Assembly (NCBI GenBank): GCA_008933805.1
Contig: WBUH01000011.1
Coordinates: 117,117-170,773, forward strand
Direction of reading: 5' to 3'
DNA: 53,657 nucleotides
Origin: Bacteroidota bacterium
Lineage (GTDB): Bacteria > Bacteroidota > Bacteroidia > UBA8524
The translations under genes and the position numbers were made by a program. Of the stretch, positions 7,656 to 13,912 are shown one piece after another; position 1 is the first letter of the stretch; each line of letters opens with the position of its first letter. The notes under the pieces were generated by a model that searched no databases, was not told the origin of the DNA, and was given only the letters and a program-made list of their open reading frames with translations.

Positions 7656-9074
7656 ATGACAACACAAGAAAATTTGGTGCTGTTGGCCGATGCCTACAAA
7701 TACTCGCACCACAAACTATATTATCCCGGTACAAGCAAAGTATATTCTTATTTTGAAAGCAGGGGCGGATTGTTTCCCCAAACGGTGTTTTTCGGTCTGC
7801 AATATTTCATCAAACAATACCTTGAAGGGGAAGTAATTACTACCGAAAAAATCGACGCTGCCGAAAAGGTGTTACAAGGTGTTTTTGGTCGCGCTGATGT
7901 GTTTGACCGCAGCAAGTTTGATTACATCGTGCAAAAACACAACGGCCACTTGCCCGTGCATATAAAAGCCGTGCCCGAAGGCAGTAACGTGCCTGTAAGC
8001 AATGTGATGATGACAATTGAAAACACCGATCCTGAATGCTTTTGGCTGCCCAACTTTTTAGAAACATTATTGGTGCAGGTATGGTACCCCAGCACGGTAG
8101 CCACGTTATCGCACCAAATACGCAAGGTGGTGGAGCAATACTACACCGAAACGGCAGACGATGCCGCAAAGGCAGGGATTGATTTTGTGTTGAATGATTT
8201 CGGCTTTCGAGGGGTGAGTTCGGTAGAAAGTGCCGGATTGGGCGGAGCAGCCCACCTGCTAAACTTTATGGGCAGTGATACCCTGATGGGTAGTGTGTTT
8301 GCACAGCGGTATTACAACACCCAAAAAGTGTACGGTATGTCCATCCCTGCTACGGAACATTCCATTTGCACGTTGTTGGGTGAAGAAGGTGAATTAGACA
8401 TCTTTAAACACGTTTTAACAACCTTTCCTACAGGGATAGTAGCTTGTGTGTCTGATTCGTTTGATATTTTCAGGGCGTGTGCCGAGTATTGGGGTACGGA
8501 GTTGAAAGAGATGGTACTTGCCCGCGAAGGTACGCTGGTAATCCGTCCCGATAGCGGCGACCCTGTGGCTACCCTTACCCGTGTGTTTGCTATTTTGATG
8601 GATAAATTCGGGTACACCATAAACAGCAAGGGCTACAAAGTATTGCCCCAACAAGTAAGGGTGATACAAGGCGACGGTATTAATTACGACTCGATAAAAG
8701 AAATATATGCCGCCTTGAAACAACACGGCATAGGTGCTGAAAACCTTGTGTTGGGCATGGGCGGTGCGCTGTTGCAAAAACTTGACCGCGATACCCAAAA
8801 GTTTGCCTTTAAATGCTCGTATGCCGAGGTGGGAGACAAGGCGGTGGATGTGCAAAAACGGCCAATGGAGTTGGACGCTAACGGCAACATTACCCTGTCG
8901 TTTAAAAAATCAAAAGCAGGCAGGTTAAAACTGGTGCTTACCGATGACGGCTATAAAACCGTAAGGGAAGAAGAATTACCCCACTTGCAAGACCAATTAC
9001 ATACTGTTTTTGAAGATGGTAAATTGTTGGTGAATGACTCTTTTGAAAATATCCGTGAGCGGGTAAAGGAGTAA
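7656..9074 (+). CDS. nadV: Nicotinamide phosphoribosyltransferase
   Basis: Converts nicotinamide and PRPP to NMN, the first step of the two-step salvage route. The 472-aa length and motifs match the NAMPT/NadV family: YKYSHHKLYYPGTSKVY near the N-terminus, DFGFRGVSSVESAGLGG (residues 181-197), IPATEHS with the catalytic-type histidine H235, SDSFD, RPDSGDP (297-303) and VIQGDGINYDSI. It follows the NMN adenylyltransferase-Nudix gene by 88 nt and they probably form one transcript. Its stop lies 1 nt from the stop of the convergent MtfA-like gene, with no terminator between them. Confidence 0.96.
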   Translation: MTTQENLVLLADAYKYSHHKLYYPGTSKVYSYFESRGGLFPQTVFFGLQYFIKQYLEGEVITTEKIDAAEKVLQGVFGRADVFDRSKFDYIVQKHNGHLPVHIKAVPEGSNVPVSNVMMTIENTDPECFWLPNFLETLLVQVWYPSTVATLSHQIRKVVEQYYTETADDAAKAGIDFVLNDFGFRGVSSVESAGLGGAAHLLNFMGSDTLMGSVFAQRYYNTQKVYGMSIPATEHSICTLLGEEGELDIFKHVLTTFPTGIVACVSDSFDIFRACAEYWGTELKEMVLAREGTLVIRPDSGDPVATLTRVFAILMDKFGYTINSKGYKVLPQQVRVIQGDGINYDSIKEIYAALKQHGIGAENLVLGMGGALLQKLDRDTQKFAFKCSYAEVGDKAVDVQKRPMELDANGNITLSFKKSKAGRLKLVLTDDGYKTVREEELPHLQDQLHTVFEDGKLLVNDSFENIRERVKE

Positions 9075-9075
9075 T

Positions 9076-9939
9076 TTACCTTCTTGCCTTTAAAGGGTTT
9101 TGGTTGAGCATTTCGGCAAGTAAACCATATAAATAGGGTGCATTTTGCTTAAAGGTTTCAGGGGTTTCAAAAAAATACTCAACCGATACGGCAAAAAACT
9201 CAAGGTAATTGGTAAACGCATATTCACGCAGGGCATCGTGGGCTTGGAGTTCCTGCCTGTAATCTTGGTTATTGTAAAGGCTATACCAACGGTTAAGTCG
9301 GCTTACCATACACACCTCACCGTGTACCCCGTCTTGTTGGGCTTGTAAAAAGTATGCGTGTGCAAACTCATGCAGGCCTAAGTTGTAGTTGTCATTTTCG
9401 TCATCAATACCTTCGATAAAGTTATTCCACGACAATACAATAGCCCCGCCCGGGTTTACCTCTCCTTTGTGGTGTTTGCCTGTTATCTTAGAGGTATACT
9501 CCTGCGGATACACAAATATTTTTTCAAAACCTGACAAAAGATAATCGCTCATGCCAAAGCTAAGCGTTACTGCCTGTGAGGCTATTAATAATTCAATGTC
9601 TTCGGTAATGGCAAATCCCCCGCGTCCGATAAAGTGTTTCTTGCTGATAAATTTCCGCACCCTGCACCCGAATTTTCGTTGCTGATAATGGCTTAGATTC
9701 CTATAAAAAGAAGAATGTCGGAATATTATTGATGCCTTTTCTTCGGGGAGCGGAAACAAGTTAAACTCAAAAAAAGCACTTATAGAAACCCCTGTAATAT
9801 CGTATATGTAATAATTCAAATATTTGAAATAGGTATCAAACAAAATACTAATAAATAGCAGCACGATAGCAATACCGGCTGCGCCCAAAAAAAGAACAGC
9901 AATTATGCGTAGGATGTATTCAGTAATTAAATCTGACAT
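9076..9939 (-). CDS. MtfA-like zinc metallopeptidase, membrane-anchored
   Basis: A 287-aa protein of the MtfA (peptidase M90) family. It has one or two N-terminal membrane segments (about 5-35), then a soluble domain. The zinc site is HEFAH at residues 190-194, and the third ligand region is NYLEFFAVSVEYFFETP (E247 in the conserved E-F-F-A motif). E. coli MtfA is a zinc aminopeptidase that controls the Mlc repressor; whether this protein has a comparable partner is unknown. The start is set at ATG 9939 (MSDLITEY); a longer reading frame would place basic residues before the membrane helix and run into the divergent sigma-factor promoter region. It is divergent from the SigZ-type sigma gene. 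Confidence 0.9.
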   Translation of the reverse strand: MSDLITEYILRIIAVLFLGAAGIAIVLLFISILFDTYFKYLNYYIYDITGVSISAFFEFNLFPLPEEKASIIFRHSSFYRNLSHYQQRKFGCRVRKFISKKHFIGRGGFAITEDIELLIASQAVTLSFGMSDYLLSGFEKIFVYPQEYTSKITGKHHKGEVNPGGAIVLSWNNFIEGIDDENDNYNLGLHEFAHAYFLQAQQDGVHGEVCMVSRLNRWYSLYNNQDYRQELQAHDALREYAFTNYLEFFAVSVEYFFETPETFKQNAPYLYGLLAEMLNQNPLKARR

Positions 9940-9998
9940 GATAATAAGTCGTTCTTCTAAACGCTGGCATAAAACTTGAGCCCGAAAGTAAAATTTTT

Positions 9999-10024
9999 TG
10001 CGTCTTTTTCGCACCCCTTTCATC
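9999..10024 (+). promoter_or_regulatory. Candidate autoregulated ECF promoter of the SigZ-type gene
   Basis: TGCGTCTTTTTCG starts at 9999 and an ATC ends at 10024, a 26-nt span. The same TGCGTCTTTT box and the same spacing to (T/C)ATC occur upstream of both cysteine-rich peptide genes (11349-11374 and 11105-11130, minus strand). No TAnnTTTG box is present here. The ATG follows 17 nt after the motif. Confidence 0.6.
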
Positions 10025-10040
10025 AATACCTAACAGAAGT

Positions 10041-10601
10041 ATGGAAACTAAAAACGAATTGATAGCACAATGGCCGTTGCACAAACAACGGATTGAGGGC
10101 TATGTGTTCTCGTTGGTGAAGGATAACGATGAAACCAACGACATTGTGCAGGAGGTGTTTGTGAAGGCGTTTACAAAAATTGAGAGTTTGAAAAACCCCG
10201 ATAAGCTGTTGCAATGGCTTTTTAGCATAGCCCGCAACGAAACCAACCGGTATTTCAATTCAAAAAACAAGTTTCAGCCGGCCACCGAAGAGACGGAAGA
10301 GGCAATCGAACCCGTGCTACCTGCTAACGGACTTGAAGATTGTATAGGGAGGTTTATTAATGCGCTACCTGAAAAGTATAGCGCAGCGATCCGGTTAGCG
10401 GAGCTTGAAGACTTATCTCAGCTTGAACTGGCAAAAAAGCTGAACATCTCATACTCAGGAGCTAAATCTCGAGTGCAGCGCGGCAAAACCAAGCTAAAAG
10501 AATTGCTGACACAATGCTGCCAAATAGACCACGATAAGTACGGAAATATTTTGGAATGCACACCCAAATCGAGCAGGTATCACGCTCAATACTGCGTGTA
10601 A
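10041..10601 (+). CDS. sigZ: SigZ-type ECF RNA polymerase sigma factor with cysteine-containing C-terminus
   Basis: A 186-aa ECF sigma factor. Sigma2 spans about 10-75 (DETNDIVQEVFVKAF, then LLQWLFSIARNETNRYF) and sigma4 about 100-155 (IGRFINALPEKYSAAIRL, then LAKKLNISYSGAKSRVQRGK). The C-terminal tail has CC-QIDHDKYGNILEC (C159, C160, C173), typical of SigZ proteins, plus C185. I see no anti-sigma gene nearby, so activity may be controlled through this tail, by metal or redox state (inference). The gene shares an upstream motif with two cysteine-rich peptide genes downstream on the other strand, suggesting autoregulation and a small regulon. A strong hairpin ends the gene. Confidence 0.92.
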   Translation: METKNELIAQWPLHKQRIEGYVFSLVKDNDETNDIVQEVFVKAFTKIESLKNPDKLLQWLFSIARNETNRYFNSKNKFQPATEETEEAIEPVLPANGLEDCIGRFINALPEKYSAAIRLAELEDLSQLELAKKLNISYSGAKSRVQRGKTKLKELLTQCCQIDHDKYGNILECTPKSSRYHAQYCV

Positions 10602-10611
10602 GCTTCCGTGC

Positions 10612-10633
10612 GTTCCCCCGTAAACGGGGGAAC
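10612..10633. terminator. Hairpin between convergent sigZ and cysteine-rich gene
   Basis: Arms GTTCCCCC (10612-10619) and GGGGGAAC (10626-10633) with loop GTAAAC; pairing can extend by two more pairs. An outer CCGTGC (10606-10611)/GCACGG (10654-10659) pair could extend the structure. No T tract, so it may work bidirectionally or with Rho. Confidence 0.6.
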
Positions 10634-10670
10634 CTGTTACACCAAATAGTGCAGCACGGAGGGGTAAAAC

Positions 10671-11057
10671 TCAATCAATACAACCCGCGGCAATGCATCT
10701 TTCAATACACTCGCCTTCTTCACAACACACATCATCACAGTAAATGTCACAGCAATCCTCGATGCAGCAATTTTCATAACAGCAGGAAATATCACACTCT
10801 TCGCTGTTACTGCAATTTACACTGTATGCTTCAGCTGTTTTGCCACAGGTAATTTTTACGTTACAGTAATCCGTTTGTGCGGGTTCTGGGCAAAATTTTT
10901 GGAGCATTACCGGCGCACTTGCATTGGATGCAAAGACCTGCATTTCCATGTTTTTAGGAGCATTTTCCTTTACCACGTTTTGTGCCTCCGCAATTACAAA
11001 GCCGGTAAACAAAAACAGGGCGGCCATAAGAAGCCTTTTGAATCTGTTGTTTTTCAT
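10671..11057 (-). CDS. Secreted cysteine-rich protein
   Basis: A 128-aa protein of unknown family. It starts MKNNRFKRLL, followed by a hydrophobic signal peptide that probably ends at AEAQ (about residue 26). The C-terminal half is extremely rich in cysteine: 17 Cys between about residues 56 and 126, arranged as CC and CxxxC groups (ISCCYENCCIEDCCDIYC) and interspersed with Asp/Glu. Such an acidic, cysteine-dense exported domain could bind metal or form a disulfide-stabilised fold. Its promoter region carries the motif shared with sigZ and with the 34-aa peptide gene, and its leader is nearly identical to that of the peptide gene. It is convergent with sigZ. I know no named homologue. Confidence 0.82.
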   Translation of the reverse strand: MKNNRFKRLLMAALFLFTGFVIAEAQNVVKENAPKNMEMQVFASNASAPVMLQKFCPEPAQTDYCNVKITCGKTAEAYSVNCSNSEECDISCCYENCCIEDCCDIYCDDVCCEEGECIERCIAAGCID

Positions 11058-11104
11058 ACGTACTAATGATTTTAGTGGTTAATAAATATGTTTAATACCC
11101 AATA

Positions 11105-11130
11105 GATAAACGTAGCAATGAAAAGACGCA
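11105..11130 (-). promoter_or_regulatory. Candidate SigZ promoter of the secreted cysteine-rich gene
   Basis: On the minus strand TGCGTCTTTT begins at 11130 and TTATC ends at 11105, the same 26-nt span as at the sigZ gene. Downstream TATTGGGT and TTAAACA are shared with the promoter at 11349-11374. It directly follows the terminator of the peptide gene. Confidence 0.6.
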
Positions 11131-11136
11131 GGGGGA

Positions 11137-11173
11137 ATAAAAAAGGGTTGCCCTCTTTTGAGGCAACCCTTTT
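11137..11173 (-). terminator. Intrinsic terminator of the 34-aa peptide gene
   Basis: Perfect 12-bp arms AAAAGGGTTGCC (minus strand, 11173-11162) and GGCAACCCTTTT (11152-11141) with a 9-nt loop, followed by a TTTTTTATT tail. It lies 24 nt past the stop of the small peptide and separates it from the next candidate promoter. Confidence 0.88.
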
Positions 11174-11196
11174 GAAAATGTTATTTTAATGGGGCG

Positions 11197-11301
11197 TTAG
11201 CAGCAACCCGAAGTTCCGCAGCCAATTACGGTAATTGTACCGCAACAAGTGTTATCGTCGCAGCAGTCGTCGTTTTTCAAAATCACATCGTTGTTTTTCA
11301 T
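11197..11301 (-). CDS. 34-residue cysteine-rich peptide
   Basis: A complete small gene: ATG 11301, 34 codons, TAA 11197. The peptide starts MKNNDVILKNDD and continues with CCDDNTCC, then GTITVIGCG and ends TSGCC; 7 of 34 residues are cysteine, in pairs CC, CC, C, CC. It has no signal peptide, so it acts in the cytosol unless it is a leader-less precursor of a modified peptide. No modification enzyme is adjacent. It has its own promoter motif (11349-11374) and a strong terminator (11137-11173), which supports it being a real transcript unit. The MKNN start and the upstream region resemble those of the secreted cysteine-rich gene. Metal binding or redox buffering is a guess. Confidence 0.7.
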   Translation of the reverse strand: MKNNDVILKNDDCCDDNTCCGTITVIGCGTSGCC

Positions 11302-11348
11302 ACCTGAAAATTATTTAAGGGGTTATAAAATTTGTTTAACACCCAATA

Positions 11349-11374
11349 GATAACAAGGGCACGAAAAAGACGCA
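11349..11374 (-). promoter_or_regulatory. Candidate SigZ promoter of the 34-aa peptide gene
   Basis: On the minus strand TGCGTCTTTTTCG begins at 11374 (identical over 13 nt to the sigZ upstream region) and TTATC ends at 11349. The next bases TATTGGGTGTTAAACA are nearly the same as at 11105. The ATG is about 48 nt further on. Confidence 0.6.
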
Positions 11375-11385
11375 AAACCGAAAAA

Positions 11386-11685
11386 CTACCCAATATTTAC
11401 CGTAGGGGCACCGCTGTCAATCCAGCCGCCATGGGTTGTAGGGTCGCCGGCGCGCGCAGCGGGACGACCATTAATCATCACCGTTCCTGAGCCGCCTGCA
11501 ATATTGTTTTCATGGCCTCGGCAAAACAACTTATCGCCCGCACGGGCAGCAGGTTTGCCGCTAATAAAAACATTGGGTGAACACGGCGCTAAAATAGTAC
11601 CACCCCTATGCGGATAATCACCTTTTGAGGTTTTCTCAGTCATAGGGCAAACGTGCAAATCTTCTTCTCGTGCAGCAGGACGCAT
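11386..11685 (-). CDS. PAAR-domain spike-tip protein
   Basis: A 99-aa PAAR protein. Such proteins cap the VgrG spike of type VI secretion or related contractile systems and can carry effectors. The sequence has the repeated PAAR signature: MRPAAREEDLHVCP, then ISGKPAARAGDKLFCRG and INGRPAARAGDPTTHGG. Three cysteines/histidines sit where the tip metal is usually held (inference). It has no toxin extension. It lies 7 nt downstream of the VgrG-like gene, so the two are an operon. No sheath, tube or baseplate genes are in the window. Confidence 0.93.
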   Translation of the reverse strand: MRPAAREEDLHVCPMTEKTSKGDYPHRGGTILAPCSPNVFISGKPAARAGDKLFCRGHENNIAGGSGTVMINGRPAARAGDPTTHGGWIDSGAPTVNIG

Positions 11686-11692
11686 ACTGGTT

Positions 11693-12505
11693 TTAATTAA
11701 GATTTATAATATTTCCTTCTAACCTAAGTTCCCCTTCGGCTTTGATGATCTGCTTGCCTTTAGAAACCTGTTTAATATACTCTGCATTGGTGTTTATACC
11801 GTCGCCCGATGTTATTTCAATACCTCCCACTCCCATTTTTATCTTATTTCCTGCTGTATCTTTCAATACAATGCTATTTGTAGTATCATCAAGTATAATA
11901 CTATTGCCCTTGGGGGTTTGTAAAACAACTTTACTAGTGTCGTCGCTAGGTATTTCAGCGTCAATAAATACTTCAGTGGTCCAAATTGCATCCGCCACAA
12001 TATGGCGTACACGGCTCACTTTACTTTTTTCAAACACTTCCCCAACCCCGCTAAAATCAATCTCATAATCGCACCAAACGTCAGTATTGCCCTGTAGTTT
12101 TATGCTTCCGGTAGTTTTTGTGCCGTTATAGCTTAAGTTAATACCCAACACATTCACCCCTAATTCTGGCTTAAACTCCATACTTGTAGCTTTCATTAGC
12201 TCTTTGTTCCTATCCGTCACACATTTATAAGTGTAATAAAAGCCAAGCGATTCGCTGCTATTTAATTCCACTTCAGTTACCCTGCCCGAAAACAATCCGT
12301 TCAGGTTGCCGTCATACCCAACTTCAATATATACAAGGCTACCTAAACCACACTGTGCGGGTGGCATAAAGCTTGTTTCGCCACTAACGGCAACTGAAAA
12401 TTGAGCGACAAAGTTCTCTCTGTCTAATTGTACAATACCGATAGATATTACTTGGTCAGCAGGGTCGAGCGGGAAAACTCTAAAAGAGACAATTTCGTTT
12501 TGCAT
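11693..12505 (-). CDS. VgrG-like spike protein, short
   Basis: A 270-aa protein that I read as a reduced VgrG/contractile-system spike. The first ~110 residues are beta-rich (GLGSLVYIEVGYDG, LFSGRVTEVELNS), like the gp27-type head of VgrG. The C-terminal ~80 residues show the repetitive beta-prism of spikes: KVVLQTPKGNSIILDD, then TTNSIVLKDTAGNKIKMG and GGIEITSGDGI. Typical VgrG proteins are about 600 aa, so a large middle part is absent. The immediately following PAAR gene supports a spike role. Whether it belongs to a T6SS (subtype iii of Bacteroidota) or an extracellular contractile injection system cannot be decided here. Confidence 0.75.
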   Translation of the reverse strand: MQNEIVSFRVFPLDPADQVISIGIVQLDRENFVAQFSVAVSGETSFMPPAQCGLGSLVYIEVGYDGNLNGLFSGRVTEVELNSSESLGFYYTYKCVTDRNKELMKATSMEFKPELGVNVLGINLSYNGTKTTGSIKLQGNTDVWCDYEIDFSGVGEVFEKSKVSRVRHIVADAIWTTEVFIDAEIPSDDTSKVVLQTPKGNSIILDDTTNSIVLKDTAGNKIKMGVGGIEITSGDGINTNAEYIKQVSKGKQIIKAEGELRLEGNIINLN

Positions 12506-12578
12506 TCGTTAGGATTTAGTCAATGCAAGGTATAAAATATGCGTGCATCGTCAAGCGGTTTGAAGTACATTTACATTA

Positions 12579-13217
12579 ATGTCAGAAAGATATACTACTA
12601 CGCTTGAAAGCTGGGACAAGTTAGCCGACGCTTACCAAGAAAAGTTTATGTACTTGGATTTGTATAACGGCACGTACGACAGGTTTTGTAACTTGGTAGA
12701 ACTGCCTGCCGCCCGGATTTTTGAAATAGGTTGCGGCCCGGGAAATATTACAAAATACTTACTTGAAAAAAGACCCGAGTACACCATTGATGCTATTGAC
12801 GCTTCGCCGGCTATGGCAGCATTGGCCAAGCAAAACAATCCGCCGGCAAATGTGAGTGTGATGGATTGCAGGGATATTGGCAGCATTAGCCAAAAGTACC
12901 AAGGTGTTGTGTGCGGTTTTTGCCTGCCGTATTTGGAGAAAACCGATTGCGAACGCTTGTTTAAAAACTGTGTAAGTTTGTTACTGCCCGATGGGGTTTT
13001 GTATGTGAGTGCTATTGAAGGGGATTATGCTGCTTCGGGGTGGGGGACAGATAGCAAAGGAGAGCATAAAATGTATGTTTACTATTATGACGAAACCTAT
13101 TTGACTGGTTTGTTGAAACAAAACGGTTTTGCAATAACAGCCGTTGAGCGGATACCTTACACAATGGCAAACGGAAACAGCTCCGTGCATTTGGTAATTA
13201 TGGGTAGACGAAAATAA
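12579..13217 (+). CDS. Class I SAM-dependent methyltransferase
   Basis: A 212-aa cytosolic methyltransferase with the Rossmann-fold SAM motif I FEIGCGPGNITKYLLEK (about residues 48-64), the acidic motif II IDAIDAS (about 72-78), MDCRDIG, and the post-motif region LLPDGVLYVSAIEGD. The substrate cannot be told. It is divergent from the VgrG-like gene and convergent with the polysaccharide deacetylase (12 nt between stops), so it is probably transcribed alone. Confidence 0.9.
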   Translation: MSERYTTTLESWDKLADAYQEKFMYLDLYNGTYDRFCNLVELPAARIFEIGCGPGNITKYLLEKRPEYTIDAIDASPAMAALAKQNNPPANVSVMDCRDIGSISQKYQGVVCGFCLPYLEKTDCERLFKNCVSLLLPDGVLYVSAIEGDYAASGWGTDSKGEHKMYVYYYDETYLTGLLKQNGFAITAVERIPYTMANGNSSVHLVIMGRRK

Positions 13218-13228
13218 GCTACGAGTGA

Positions 13229-13837
13229 TTACAGAGTAACGAAACTATACCCTTGTTGTGAGAAGTGCTGTAAAAAGCGGGGCAGCAATTCTTTCATGTT
13301 TTTTTCCGCCTTCACACTATCGTGAAAAAGCACGATGGAACCGTCAGTAGTATGTTCAAGCATATAAGCCAAGCTTTCTTCAACATTCAAAGTGGCCTCA
13401 AAATCACGCGAAAGTATCGACCAATATATAATCCGGTACTTTTTGCGTACCGCCCTAAACTGGCGCAACCCTATTTTTCCGTAAGGCGGTCTGAAAAGAT
13501 TGCTGTTTGTGTACTCATCACACTGTTCAATATTGCTTAAGTAGGTAGAGTTATCGGTAGCCCAGCCGTTCAAGTGGTTGTGGGTATGGTTACCTATGCG
13601 GTGGCCGCGCTGCAACAAGTTATCAAACGTTTCAGGAAATTTGCGCACGTTATCGCCCACACAGAAAAAAGTGGCCTTGGCATTGTGTTTTTCAAGTTCA
13701 TCCATCACCCATTCAGTAATCTCGGGATGAGGGCCGTCATCAAACGTAAGGTAAATACTTTTACCCTCCTGCGGCATCCTCCAGGTAATAGCAGGCATAA
13801 GCCATGGCATCAGTTGTGGGGTATTATACCGAAACAT
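13229..13837 (-). CDS. Polysaccharide deacetylase (NodB homology domain)
   Basis: A 202-aa carbohydrate esterase family 4 protein that removes N-acetyl groups from a glycan such as peptidoglycan or chitin-like polymer. Motif 1 is TFDDGPHP (D33, D34), motif 2 the metal-binding H84-x3-H88 in GNHTHNH, motif 3 RPPYG (116-120), and a C-terminal VLFHDS supplies the last motif. No signal peptide is clear, though the N-terminus (MPWLMPAITWRMP) is mildly hydrophobic. It is convergent with the methyltransferase and divergent from the TolC gene. Confidence 0.93.
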   Translation of the reverse strand: MFRYNTPQLMPWLMPAITWRMPQEGKSIYLTFDDGPHPEITEWVMDELEKHNAKATFFCVGDNVRKFPETFDNLLQRGHRIGNHTHNHLNGWATDNSTYLSNIEQCDEYTNSNLFRPPYGKIGLRQFRAVRKKYRIIYWSILSRDFEATLNVEESLAYMLEHTTDGSIVLFHDSVKAEKNMKELLPRFLQHFSQQGYSFVTL

Positions 13838-13912
13838 TTGTCTTATTTATCGAGAAAAACCTGTCGGCCTTAACTTTACACAATAATATTGTTTTGTTTT
13901 TTAATCAGTACC

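Noticed and set aside
10556-10852. 98-codon plus-strand frame opposite the cysteine-rich gene
   Set aside because: It is the antisense of the cysteine codons and overlaps the sigZ 3' end; the minus-strand gene has a signal peptide and promoter motif.
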